Part shown: positions 54,355 to 62,199 of the stretch, in pieces | How positions within the stretch are numbered: position 1 is the first letter of the stretch | Layout of the letters: every line of letters starts with the position of its first letter | NCBI GenBank assembly: GCA_019429405.1 | Contig: JAHYIZ010000006.1 | Location: 24,357-88,356, forward strand | Reading direction: 5' to 3' | Length of the DNA: 64,000 bases | Source of the DNA: Paracoccaceae bacterium | Lineage (GTDB): Bacteria; Pseudomonadota; Alphaproteobacteria; Rhodobacterales; Rhodobacteraceae | Notes under the pieces: generated by a model | The model's input: the letters and a program-made list of their open reading frames with translations, nothing else | Database searches by the model: none | What the model was told of the DNA's origin: nothing | Position numbers and translations under genes: made by a program

Positions 54355-55575
54355 CTATTGCAGGTCGCGCCCTGCGAGGGCCCGTGCGATTTCACGCCGC
54401 ACCAGTTTGCGCACGCTGCGGGTAATGCGTTCGCCGAGCGTGCCCTGCAATTCTTCACGGATGATCTCGGAGACCAGCGCACGAAGCGACTCTTCGTCGA
54501 TCAGCGTGTCCTCGCCAGAGCCAAGCAGGTCGGAGTCAACGGCATCGTCCGCGTCGAGCAATTCCTGCTCGGCCACGTCCTGCATCTGCACATAGCTTGA
54601 CGGCGGAGAAACAAGCTGCGGTGCGGCGGACTGGGCATCGGCAAGGTGCAAACGTCGCGCCGCCGTGGGTTCGGCGAGTGATTCGTCGGGTGCCGCCGCT
54701 TCGTCCGCCCAATCCGAAGCGGTCAGTTCGGCCTCGCGCGGGTCAATAGGATCGACCCATTCGACCGCCTCGGCGGCCGAACCGGAAGCCGGTTCAGGCT
54801 CCGGCGGCACAAATTCTGGCGCATCGGGGGCCACGATTTCCGCCCCGGCAGCAGGCGCGCCTGCGTGCGGGTCGGTAAGATCCGGCGTGTCGGTGCCATA
54901 CGGGCTGGGTTCGACAGCGGCGGGTTCGTCAACGTCAAACGCGGCGGCAAGCCCGGCCGCCTGCCCGGAAAGAGCGAAGGGGTCGCCCTGCTCCGGTTCA
55001 AATGTTTCGTCGCTGGCGGCCACTGCCGCTTCCAGCTCGGCGATGGTGTTTTCGAGGCGCGAGATCTCGTCGGTCAGGTCGGGGGCGGCCAGGTCAGGTG
55101 CGGGGGGCACCGGCATCGGCCAGCCGGGATCGAATACCAGGGCGGCGCCTTCAACCTCTGGGCCTTCTGCGGCAGGCGCCGGTGCGTCTTGCGGTACCAC
55201 ATCAAGCGACAGCGCCCCGTCTTGCCCAGCGTCGGAGGAGAAAGCGGCATCGCTGGGCCAACCGCCCGCGCTGCCATCAAGCGTGTCGGGGACGGCATCG
55301 GCAAGCAAATCGGGGGCAATTTCATCAGGCTGCAGGTCGGGCGCCTGGGCAGCAGGCTGCGCGCCAGAAGGGGCAGCAACCACGCGCAGCGCTGGCGTCA
55401 ACACCAGCGTATCAGGCACCTCGGGTTTTGTTTCGGTGGCGGGCGGCGCAGGCGCGTGCGCTTCGGCGGCGCGGAAAAGCCCGGTCCGGCGCGGTGCCTG
55501 ACCATCTTGCGACACAAGACGCCGGATCGACGAAAGAACATCCTCGATTTCGACAGGGTTCCGCTGGTCAGACAT
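54355..55575 (-). CDS. PopZ-like (DUF2497-type) polar organiser candidate
   Basis: A 406-residue, strongly acidic, low-complexity protein. The N-terminus PVEIEDVLSSIRRLVSQDG resembles the start of PopZ proteins (ExxLxSIRRIIxD). The middle of about 290 residues is Pro/Glu/Asp/Ala-rich and probably disordered. The C-terminal 60 residues (LIDEESLRALVSEIIREELQGTLGERITRSVRKLVRREI) form helices like the PopZ oligomerisation module. This three-part layout is that of the chromosome-anchoring polar hub PopZ, but identity is low and the protein is long. CGGAGG before ATG 55575 sets the start. Confidence 0.6.
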   Translation of the reverse strand: MSDQRNPVEIEDVLSSIRRLVSQDGQAPRRTGLFRAAEAHAPAPPATETKPEVPDTLVLTPALRVVAAPSGAQPAAQAPDLQPDEIAPDLLADAVPDTLDGSAGGWPSDAAFSSDAGQDGALSLDVVPQDAPAPAAEGPEVEGAALVFDPGWPMPVPPAPDLAAPDLTDEISRLENTIAELEAAVAASDETFEPEQGDPFALSGQAAGLAAAFDVDEPAAVEPSPYGTDTPDLTDPHAGAPAAGAEIVAPDAPEFVPPEPEPASGSAAEAVEWVDPIDPREAELTASDWADEAAAPDESLAEPTAARRLHLADAQSAAPQLVSPPSSYVQMQDVAEQELLDADDAVDSDLLGSGEDTLIDEESLRALVSEIIREELQGTLGERITRSVRKLVRREIARALAGRDLQ

Positions 55576-55653
55576 GAAGGCCTCCGGCACAATCCGTTTC
55601 CTGCACAAGTCTAGCTGTGCAGCACGGTCAAGACAACGAACCCCTGCCCGGCC

Positions 55654-57030
55654 TCAGTTCTTGCCGATGGCGCGCAGCACGCGGTCAAGGCTTTCGCCCT
55701 GAACAGAGGTATGCGGCGCGTTTTGCACAGCGTTGTAGTATGCGGCCGGATCGTAGGTCGGGATCCCAAGGTTCAGGTGGTTAACCGTCAGGAGACCCAT
55801 AGACGACAAAAGTGAATAGAGTGCTACCTGATAATTGGCCTCGGCGTCGATCTTGTCGGCCTGCGCGCTCAGCAGTTCCTGCTCGGCGTTCAGCACATCA
55901 AGCGTGGTGCGGGCGCCCAGCGTCGCCTCTTCGCGCACACCGTTATAGGCCACCGTAGCCGCCGCAATCTGCTGCTCGATCGAGCGGATCTGAGCACGGG
56001 CCACCTCAATATTCGCCCATGAAACGGCGACATTCTGCCCGATGACGCGGCTGGTCTGCAAAAGCCCGGCGGTTGCGCGGTCGCGGCTGGCGAGCGCCTT
56101 GCGATGCGCGGCGGGCAGCCTGCCGCCGGAATAGAGCGTCTGCGACATCGTCACGCCGAGCGATAGGCTCTCGCCACTGCCCTGTTGCGAGCTGTCCGAA
56201 ACCCCGACCGAGGCCGAGCCGCGCACCGTCGGCAACCGCTCGACCGCGGCGGCCTGCACGGCAAGTTCGGCCACCGTCACCAGCCGCTGCGCCTGCCGGA
56301 TCGAGGGGTGCTGGCGCTGCGCCGTTGCAGTGGCCTCGGCCAGCGTTTTCGGCATCGCCGGGGCGGACGGCAGGCCATTGATGGCGCCAGGGTAGGTACC
56401 GGTGGCCACCTTGTAGCTTTCGCGTGCCGCCGCCAGCTGGCCTTCGGTTGCCGCCAGCCCGGCGGTCGCCGCCGCCAGCCGCGCCTCGGCCAGCGCAACA
56501 TCGGTGCGCGTCACCTCGCCCACCGCGAAACGGTCATTGGCGGCGCGCAACGCCTCGCCGATCACCCGCACCGAATTGCGGCTGATCGTGACGTTTTCTG
56601 TGGCGCTTTTTACGCCGGTGTAGGCCCGCACCGCCGCCAGCAGCACATCCTGTTCCACCGCCACAAGCGCCTCGCGGGTGGCGAGCACCGATTCCTTGGC
56701 AATCTCGATGCCGATCTTGCTGCGACCAAAATCGTAAAGCGTCATCTGCGCGGCAAGGTCCAGCGCGATGCTGGTGGTGTCGTTGCCCGAGTTGTTGCGG
56801 TACGAGGTCGAGGCGGTCCAGCTCAGCACCGGGCGCAGCGACGATACCGCGCTTGCCACATCTTCATCGGCGGCGCGCAGCGTGGCGCGATTCTGTTCAA
56901 GCAGGTTTGAGTTGCGGTAGGCGGCGACCAGCGCATCGGCGAGGGTCTGCGCCCCGGCCATTGGCGCCATCAACGCCATGGCGGCAACCGCGCCTGCCCG
57001 AACGAAAGACCCAAATATGCTGCGCTTCAT
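55654..57030 (-). CDS. tolC: TolC-family outer membrane efflux protein
   Basis: A 458-residue outer membrane factor with a Sec signal (MKRSIFGSFVRAGAVAAMALMAPMAGA). Two OEP repeats are visible: the first about residues 25-215, the second from TLAEATATAQRQHPSIRQA onward, each with long coiled-coil helices. It forms a trimeric channel for type I secretion or RND/ABC efflux. Its inner partners are not in the window. GAGGG precedes ATG 57030. The pcm gene lies directly upstream in the same direction, a common Rhodobacterales order. Confidence 0.9.
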   Translation of the reverse strand: MKRSIFGSFVRAGAVAAMALMAPMAGAQTLADALVAAYRNSNLLEQNRATLRAADEDVASAVSSLRPVLSWTASTSYRNNSGNDTTSIALDLAAQMTLYDFGRSKIGIEIAKESVLATREALVAVEQDVLLAAVRAYTGVKSATENVTISRNSVRVIGEALRAANDRFAVGEVTRTDVALAEARLAAATAGLAATEGQLAAARESYKVATGTYPGAINGLPSAPAMPKTLAEATATAQRQHPSIRQAQRLVTVAELAVQAAAVERLPTVRGSASVGVSDSSQQGSGESLSLGVTMSQTLYSGGRLPAAHRKALASRDRATAGLLQTSRVIGQNVAVSWANIEVARAQIRSIEQQIAAATVAYNGVREEATLGARTTLDVLNAEQELLSAQADKIDAEANYQVALYSLLSSMGLLTVNHLNLGIPTYDPAAYYNAVQNAPHTSVQGESLDRVLRAIGKN

Positions 57031-57113
57031 ACGTGCCATCCCTCTAAAACCGCCGTCCCCGATCACATGCCGTCAGCGCCCATTGACTGCAGCGCAGGCA
57101 TCGCAGTCTTACA

Positions 57114-57764
57114 TCACAGCGCAAAGCCCTTTTCGGCCACGAAGCCCGGCAACACCGGCGCTGTTGCGTTGAACGCGTGGCGCCAGGTGATGATGCCGTC
57201 AATCTTGCGGCCAATCCGCGCCACGCCCAGCGCCCCTTCGCGGAACAGGCAGACAATGCGGCCACCTTCGCGCAGTTGGGCGGCAATCGCCTCGGGAAGC
57301 GCTTCGATTGCACCCTCAATCAGGATCGCGTCGTAAGGCCCATGCTTGGGCGCCCCCTCGGTCAGCGAGCCGCTTACCACTACGGAATTGTCGGCCCCCA
57401 CGCTGGCCAGCGCCGCCTGCGCCGCATCGGTGAATTCGGCGCTATCGAGCGCCACCACCGCCTCGGCCATGCGCGAAATCAGCGCGGCGCCGTAGCCGGT
57501 GCCGCAAGCCAGATCTAGCACCAGATCGCCGGGCTGCACATCAAGTGTGTCGAGCATTTTTGCCAGTGTCCGCGGCTCAAGCATGACCCTGCCGGGCGCG
57601 ATCACAATATCGTCGCCGACATACGCCGTTTCGCGGCGCGCGGCGGGCACAAAGTCTTCTCGCGGCACCGTCAGCATGGCCTCGATGACCGGAAATTTCG
57701 TCACGTCGTTCGGGCGGATCTGGCTGTCGACCATCATGGTGCGGCGGGTCACGAAGTCATGCAT
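57114..57764 (-). CDS. pcm: Protein-L-isoaspartate O-methyltransferase-like protein
   Basis: A 216-residue SAM-dependent methyltransferase. The pre-motif region [30 protein letters not shown] and AYVGDDIVI are Pcm-like; motif I is [16 protein letters not shown]. It repairs isoaspartyl residues in true Pcm, but this Rhodobacterales branch (next to tolC) has changed some catalytic positions and its substrate is uncertain. It starts at ATG 57764. Confidence 0.82.
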   Translation of the reverse strand: MHDFVTRRTMMVDSQIRPNDVTKFPVIEAMLTVPREDFVPAARRETAYVGDDIVIAPGRVMLEPRTLAKMLDTLDVQPGDLVLDLACGTGYGAALISRMAEAVVALDSAEFTDAAQAALASVGADNSVVVSGSLTEGAPKHGPYDAILIEGAIEALPEAIAAQLREGGRIVCLFREGALGVARIGRKIDGIITWRHAFNATAPVLPGFVAEKGFAL

Positions 57765-57967
57765 CGGTGAACTCTTCGGTCTGAATTAAGCCTGCGGGAC
57801 TCTTGCCACATTCCTCGCGCACCCGCAACCGCGCCTGCGGGGCGCAGTGCGGGGCGCGGCGAATTGCCCGCGCCGGTGTGGCAAACGCGCCCTTGGCACG
57901 CGCGGGGCTGGCGTCTATCTGTGCAATGCAGGCGCGACGGTCGCTGTGCGCCGCTTGGGAGCCATTC

Positions 57968-58291
57968 ATGAAGCCAATGCAGACACTGTTCGCCGCAGCT
58001 GCGCTTGTGGCCTTTGCGGGCGCCGTGCAGGCAGAGCCCCGGCAGGTGACGATCTCGGCAGACCTGACCTGCCCGGTCTCGGACCCGCAACTGTTCGAGA
58101 TCGTGCTCAAGCGCCAGCCGGGGGTGATTTCGGTCGACGTTTCGTTCAAGGAACAGAAAGTCGTGGTCATCTACGACGCCGACATCACCAACCCGCGCAC
58201 GTTGGCCGATGCGCTGATCGAAATCGGCTTGGGCGACATGCTTTCCGACAACCCGATGATCGAGGAAGCCGCGCCCGTGCCCAAGCCCTGA
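57968..58291 (+). CDS. Secreted HMA-like protein with a single cysteine
   Basis: A 107-residue protein with signal peptide MKPMQTLFAAAALVAFAGAVQA. The mature part has the beta-alpha-beta-beta-alpha-beta rhythm of heavy-metal-associated domains (MerP/CopZ type): VTISADLTCPVSDPQLFEIVLKRQPGVISVDVSFKEQKVVVIYD. The metal loop reads TCPVSD instead of CxxC, keeping only one Cys. It may bind metal through one thiol, or have lost binding. GGGAG precedes ATG 57968. Context with the copper island to the right suggests a periplasmic metal role. Confidence 0.65.
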   Translation: MKPMQTLFAAAALVAFAGAVQAEPRQVTISADLTCPVSDPQLFEIVLKRQPGVISVDVSFKEQKVVVIYDADITNPRTLADALIEIGLGDMLSDNPMIEEAAPVPKP

Positions 58292-58313
58292 GGGCGCAGG
58301 CGCGGGGGCATTT

Positions 58314-59234
58314 TCAGTTCGTCGCCACCGGGCGCGCCTCGTCTTGCGTCCAGCCGATCATTGAATCGACGTATAGCGCAAGGTTCTGGTACCCCAGCAA
58401 TTCGTGCAGCACGAACCAGTCGGTCGCCGACCAGTGCCCGGCATTGCAGTAGGTGATCGCCTGCACCCCGGTATCGCCTCCAAGCGCCACCGGCACCAGC
58501 GCGCGCAGATCGTCGAGCGGCTTGATGCGGTTGCTCGCGGCATCGTAGAAGAGATCGCTGTCCAGGCTCGCCGCGCCGGGAATGTGGCCCGCGCGCTTGG
58601 CGGCCCCGGCCTTCTTGGCGCCCGCGTATTGTTCGGCCGGGCGCGCATCAATCAGCGGTATCCCCGCCGCCAGCGCCGCCTCGACCTGTTCGGTGGTGGC
58701 AAGAAGCTCTGGGCGAAGCTCGGCGGTGAAATTGCCGGCTACAACCTCGGCCACGCCCGTTGCCACCGGGTTCGCGGCATCGGCCACCCAAGCGGGCCAG
58801 CCCCCATCGAGGATCGCCACGCCATCATGGCCCGTATATTTGAAGCTCCAATAAAGCCGCGCGGCGCCACCGAACTCGGTCGAGTTGGTGCCTGCGGGAA
58901 CGATCACCACAAGGCTGTCGGTGTTGACGCCAAGCGCCGCAATCGTGGCCTGCAGGTCTGCGGTCTCGGGTACGGCACCCGCGATGTCGCCCTTGCCGCG
59001 CCATTCGCCGGGGTAGGCGCTGAACACCGCGCCGGGCACATGGCCTGCGGCGAAATCGTCATTTGCGGTCCTGCCGCGAATATCGATCACCACCAGATCG
59101 GGGCGGTCGATGTTGGCACGCAGCCATGCCGCACTTGCCAATGGGCCGGGCAGGCCCTGCGCCAGCGCGGGTGCCAGTGCGCCCCATAGCGCGGCGATGG
59201 CCAGCGCAAGATATAGTGTCAGTTTCTTCAGCAT
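58314..59234 (-). CDS. Periplasmic two-domain rhodanese (thiosulfate sulfurtransferase)
   Basis: A 306-residue protein with signal peptide MLKKLTLYLALAIAALWGALAPALA. Two rhodanese domains follow: the first VVIDIRGRTANDDFAAGHVPGA lacks the active Cys, the second has LIDARPAEQYAG and the catalytic loop TYCNAGHWSATDWF, with Cys as persulphide carrier. It moves sulphur from thiosulfate to acceptors in the periplasm. GAGGA precedes ATG 59234. Confidence 0.88.
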   Translation of the reverse strand: MLKKLTLYLALAIAALWGALAPALAQGLPGPLASAAWLRANIDRPDLVVIDIRGRTANDDFAAGHVPGAVFSAYPGEWRGKGDIAGAVPETADLQATIAALGVNTDSLVVIVPAGTNSTEFGGAARLYWSFKYTGHDGVAILDGGWPAWVADAANPVATGVAEVVAGNFTAELRPELLATTEQVEAALAAGIPLIDARPAEQYAGAKKAGAAKRAGHIPGAASLDSDLFYDAASNRIKPLDDLRALVPVALGGDTGVQAITYCNAGHWSATDWFVLHELLGYQNLALYVDSMIGWTQDEARPVATN

Positions 59235-59559
59235 TCTTGTGATCCTCTGGTTGCCCGTGACCCGGTTCGCGTGCCCGCGGCCAAGGCTTGAAGCGCGGCA
59301 TTGACGCCGCGCAGTATCAGCGGCATGTCAGCGCGCGGCAAATCACGTCCTTGCGCGAGATCAAATGCACGGCGTTGTGATCGGCCCTTGCGGGCAACAA
59401 ACCGGGCTGCCAGACCCGCACCCGACGCGGCGATGAATCGCTTGACGCCGCCCGCCGGACCCCGTATCCAGCCGCAACGGAATTCGGGTGCTGCCGAGGC
59501 GGCGCCCATTGGTTGTATGGATGCCGCGCTTGCGGCCCGATGAAACGAAGGAATACGCC
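59235..59559. other. 325-bp divergent region between the rhodanese gene and rpmB
   Basis: Contains the ribosome site of the rhodanese gene at its left end and GAAGGA for rpmB at its right end. G+C-rich throughout; I see no clear promoter hexamers, hairpin or ribosomal protein leader. Confidence 0.5.
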
Positions 59560-59847
59560 ATGTCGCGCGTCTGCGAACTGACCGGCAAAGGCCCGATGTC
59601 GGGCAACACCGTAAGCCACGCGAACAACCGCTCGCGCCGCCGCTTTCTGCCCAACCTCAACGATGTCACGCTGATGTCGGACGTGCTCGGGCAGTCGTTC
59701 AAGTTGCGCATTTCGGCCGCCGGGCTGCGCTCGGTCGATCACCGTGGCGGGCTTGATGCCTACCTCGCCAAGGCCAAGGACGAAGTGCTTTCGGTGAACG
59801 CGCAGAAAATCAAGAAGGCAATCAGCAAGGCGCAAGCCACCGCCTGA
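59560..59847 (+). CDS. rpmB: Ribosomal protein L28
   Basis: A 95-residue L28 with the standard N-terminus [33 protein letters not shown] and the conserved [21 protein letters not shown]. It is a component of the large subunit. Only two Cys-free zinc positions remain (one Cys), so it is the non-zinc form. GAAGGA precedes ATG 59560, and an intrinsic terminator follows. Confidence 0.97.
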   Translation: MSRVCELTGKGPMSGNTVSHANNRSRRRFLPNLNDVTLMSDVLGQSFKLRISAAGLRSVDHRGGLDAYLAKAKDEVLSVNAQKIKKAISKAQATA

Positions 59848-59870
59848 TCTGGCCCGATTACCTTGCCAAG

Positions 59871-59897
59871 GCCCCGCCTGATATGGCGGGGCCTTTT
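59871..59897 (+). terminator. Intrinsic terminator of rpmB
   Basis: GCCCCGCC-TGATAT-GGCGGGGC followed by CTTTT, 23 bp past the stop. Confidence 0.9.
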
Positions 59898-59906
59898 GCG
59901 TTTTCA

Positions 59907-59942
59907 TCACGCAAACGTGGGGCACCTGCGACACGCTGTCAC
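59907..59942 (+). promoter_or_regulatory. Shared upstream block, copy C (first copper unit)
   Basis: Contains ATCACGCAAA (the reverse complement of TTTGCGTGAT found in the other copies) and CTGCGACACGCTGTCAC, close to CTGCGCCAGTTTGTCAC of copy B. Its end lies 35 bp before the start codon, as in copy B (37 bp). Weaker match than A to B. Confidence 0.4.
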
Positions 59943-59977
59943 TTTTACCGGCGCCACCAAAGGCACATCCTCAATGC

Positions 59978-60331
59978 ATGATGTGTAGCGCAGCGCGCAG
60001 ATATCTCACGGTCCTGTTAGTGCTGGTACTTGGCGCCAGCAGCGTGACGATGGCGGTCGCGCGCGGCCAGACCCGCGTTGCGGGCGAGATTGTCATTTGC
60101 TCAGGCTATGGGCTGACCGCAATCACCGTTGATGCTGCGGGCAACCCGGTCAGCACAGTGCATATCTGCCCCGACATGGCGCTGGCATTGTTCAGCGCAC
60201 ATGAAGGCGCGCCGCTGGTTATCGAACGGCCCGAGGGGCGGGTCAGCGATCTGATCCTCGTCGAAGCCCGCCTGCCCGAGTCGTGGATACCGGTTGAACC
60301 GCATGCGAGGGGTCCACCGAGGCTGATCTGA
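59978..60331 (+). CDS. Small secreted DUF2946-like protein (copy 1), next to PCuAC
   Basis: A 117-residue protein with signal/anchor helix RRYLTVLLVLVLGASSVTMAVA. The mature part carries VAGEIVICSGYGLTAITVDAAGNPVSTVHICPDMA, two Cys about 23 residues apart. Proteins with the ICSGxG...CPD pattern often accompany PCuAC copper chaperones (DUF2946-like). A second copy, at 61806-62159, is strongly similar (for example VICSGYGLT and ERPxGRVSDLILVE are shared), and both stand exactly 40 bp before a PCuAC gene. Function unknown; a metal-binding or redox role is inferred. Confidence 0.7.
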   Translation: MMCSAARRYLTVLLVLVLGASSVTMAVARGQTRVAGEIVICSGYGLTAITVDAAGNPVSTVHICPDMALALFSAHEGAPLVIERPEGRVSDLILVEARLPESWIPVEPHARGPPRLI

Positions 60332-60371
60332 CGCGACCAAACCCAGATCAACCCTTGCAAGGATACCTTCC

Positions 60372-60854
60372 ATGTACGCTCTCAAAGCCATTCTGGCGGC
60401 CAGCGCCGTCGCTTTTGCCCTGCCCGCCGGTGCCGAAATCCGCATCGTGAACCCCTATATGATCGCCTCTCCGATGGCGATGGGGTCGGGCGCCGCCTTC
60501 TTCGTAATCGAAAATACCGGGCCCGGCGATGACCGCCTTGCCGATGCCGCCTCGGACATCGCCGACATGACCCAGCTGCACACCCATATCGCCGACGCGA
60601 GCGGCATCATGCAGATGGTGCATGTGCCCGAAGGATGGGTGATCCCTGCGGGCGGCACGCATGCGCTGGCGCGCGGGTCAGACCATGTGATGTTCATGGG
60701 CATCAAATCGCCGCTGAATATCGGTGATATTGTCACGCTGACGCTGAAATTTGAAAAGGCGGGCGACGTAGTGGTGCAGATCCCCTACGGGGTTGCCCCC
60801 GCAGTTGGCGCCATGCCGATGGGCAACATGCCGATGGCGCCAGCCAAGCCGTAA
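60372..60854 (+). CDS. PCuAC periplasmic copper chaperone (copy 1)
   Basis: A 160-residue protein with signal peptide MYALKAILAASAVAFALPAGA. The copper site is complete: His70 and His72 in LHTHIADASGIMQM, Met80 and Met82, then His105 and Met107 in SDHVMFMG. The tail GAMPMGNMPMAPAKP is Met-rich. PCuAC proteins carry Cu(I) to cytochrome oxidase assembly factors in the periplasm. Co-transcribed with the upstream DUF2946-like gene; followed by its own terminator. Confidence 0.9.
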   Translation: MYALKAILAASAVAFALPAGAEIRIVNPYMIASPMAMGSGAAFFVIENTGPGDDRLADAASDIADMTQLHTHIADASGIMQMVHVPEGWVIPAGGTHALARGSDHVMFMGIKSPLNIGDIVTLTLKFEKAGDVVVQIPYGVAPAVGAMPMGNMPMAPAKP

Positions 60855-60878
60855 GACACCGAAACGTTGCAAGAAAAC

Positions 60879-60900
60879 GGGCGGGGCGAAAGCTCCGCCC
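60879..60900 (+). terminator. Terminator of the first PCuAC unit
   Basis: GGGCGGGGC-GAAA-GCTCCGCCC, a strong GNRA-type hairpin 24 bp past the stop, followed by GGTTCGTTT. Confidence 0.7.
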
Positions 60901-60914
60901 GGTTCGTTTGCGGC

Positions 60915-60958
60915 GATCCCATTTGCGTGATCCAGGCCTTGATGCACAGTTTGTCGCA
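60915..60958 (+). promoter_or_regulatory. Shared upstream block, copy A (second copper unit)
   Basis: GATCCCATTTGCGTGATCC is followed by TGATGCACAGTTTGTCGC. Copy B at 61726 reads GATCGCATTTGCGTGATAA and TGACTGCGCCAGTTTGTCAC. The match over 43 bp is far above chance in such a region. Copy A is 257 bp from the next start codon, so a long leader would be needed. Confidence 0.55.
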
Positions 60959-61215
60959 CCCCTATCGCGGCCCCAAAGATGTATATTCAAAATATGATGT
61001 ATGGCCATTCCGAACCTCGGCCCGACATTTCCCGGCACTGAAAATCAGCGCGACCGGAAGGGTGGGGTTTCCGCCCTGCGGTTTCCGATGTCAGGTGTCT
61101 GCGAAACGGGTGGGGCGGCGGCCAGGCATCGACGGCTGCCGGGCCGCGCGCGCCACGGCAGCGTATAGGTTCGCGCGCAGGCCATTTGGAATGCTACCCC
61201 GAAAGGAGCTTCAAG

Positions 61216-61641
61216 ATGAAATCGTTCTCCTATCTGATCGCAGCCGGTGTCGTATCCTTCGCACTTCCCGCCTTGGCGCAGGATCTGGTCGTGCGCGACG
61301 CCTACCTTACGCCCCTCGCCGGTGTTGAAAACGCCGCCGGGCTTTACATGGTGATCCTGAATAACGGCAAGGCGCTCGATACCCTGCTGGGCGCTACCAG
61401 CGATATCGCGGGCGCCTCGGAACTGCTGGCGACCATTTCTGACGCCAAGGGCATGCCGCAGCTGGTGCCGCAGCCGCAAGGCAAAGAGATCATGAACACG
61501 GGCGGTTTCATCCTCGCGCCGGGGGGCTACCAGGTAGCGCTTCTCAACCTTGCGTCGCCGCTGAAACCCGGTGAAAAGGTAATGGTCACACTGAAGTTCG
61601 CGACCGCGGGCGATGTGCCGGTCGAGGCGGTGGTCAAGTAA
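61216..61641 (+). CDS. PCuAC-like paralogue lacking the copper ligands
   Basis: A 141-residue protein with signal peptide MKSFSYLIAAGVVSFALPALA. The PCuAC fold is recognisable: VVRDAYLTPLAGVENAAGLYMVILN at the start, GGFILAPGGYQVALLNLASPLKPGEKVMVTLKFATAGDVPVEA at the end. The ligand positions are gone: HTHIADASGIMQM is here LLATISDAKGMPQL, and HVMFMG is YQVALLN. It therefore probably does not bind copper in the usual way. Own terminator and upstream block. Confidence 0.75.
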   Translation: MKSFSYLIAAGVVSFALPALAQDLVVRDAYLTPLAGVENAAGLYMVILNNGKALDTLLGATSDIAGASELLATISDAKGMPQLVPQPQGKEIMNTGGFILAPGGYQVALLNLASPLKPGEKVMVTLKFATAGDVPVEAVVK

Positions 61642-61673
61642 CAGACCGCGCCACCAGGTCGCGCAGATACATG

Positions 61674-61702
61674 CGGGCGGGGTACATTCCCCGCCCGTTT
61701 TC
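61674..61702 (+). terminator. Terminator of the second copper unit
   Basis: CGGGCGGGG-TACATT-CCCCGCCCG then TTTTCTT, 32 bp past the stop. Confidence 0.9.
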
Positions 61703-61725
61703 TTGCGCTTGCCCCCCGCGCCGGT

Positions 61726-61768
61726 GATCGCATTTGCGTGATAACGCCTGACTGCGCCAGTTTGTCAC
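61726..61768 (+). promoter_or_regulatory. Shared upstream block, copy B (third copper unit)
   Basis: GATCGCATTTGCGTGATAA and CAGTTTGTCACTG, the latter a CAGT-N5-ACTG inverted repeat. It ends 37 bp before ATG 61806, a promoter-compatible distance. See copies A and C. Confidence 0.55.
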
Positions 61769-61805
61769 TGCAGCGCGGCGCAAGAGATGCGTTAGGAGTG
61801 TACGC

Positions 61806-62159
61806 ATGATGACCCGCTCGCCACGCAGCATTTCCGCGATCTTGCTGGCACTGCTTTTGGCAGTGACAAGCATGACAATGGCGGTCGCGCGTGGTCACGC
61901 CCGCGTTGCGGGTGAGTTTGTCATTTGTTCGGGCTATGGCCTCACCACCATCAAGGTTGACCACAACGGCAACCCGGTAAGCGAGGTCCAAATTTGCCCG
62001 GACATGGCGCTTGGCCTGATGGCCGCCGTGGCGCATGCGCCACCAAGCGTGGAACGCCCCGCCGGGCGGGTTAGCGATCTGATCCTCGTCGAACCCCGTC
62101 TGCTGCATTCGCGGTCTCTCGCCGTGGCGCGTGCCAGAGGTCCGCCGGTGACTGTCTGA
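61806..62159 (+). CDS. Small secreted DUF2946-like protein (copy 2)
   Basis: A 117-residue paralogue of the protein at 59978-60331, same length. Signal region SAILLALLLAVTSMTMAVA, then GEFVICSGYGLTTIKVDHNGNPVSEVQICPDMA and ERPAGRVSDLILVEPRL. The two Cys and the downstream 40-bp spacing to a PCuAC gene are conserved, showing that the gene pair was duplicated as a unit. AGGAG precedes ATG 61806. Function unknown. Confidence 0.7.
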   Translation: MMTRSPRSISAILLALLLAVTSMTMAVARGHARVAGEFVICSGYGLTTIKVDHNGNPVSEVQICPDMALGLMAAVAHAPPSVERPAGRVSDLILVEPRLLHSRSLAVARARGPPVTV

Positions 62160-62199
62160 TCTTCGCCAGACAGATATCTCACCAATCAAGGACCAAACC

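Larger units (their letters stand above)
60855..61215. other. 361-bp region between the first and second copper units
   Basis: Holds the terminator of unit 1, then upstream block A (60915-60958), an A+T-rich stretch ATGTATATTCAAAATATGAT around 60979-60998, and GAAAGGAG for the next gene. The open plus frame here has no protein-like features; a 5' leader of unit 2 is likely. Confidence 0.55.

Noticed and set aside
60867..61328. 153-codon plus-strand open frame
   Set aside because: Covers the terminator and regulatory block of the copper units and then overlaps a clear signal-peptide gene in another frame.
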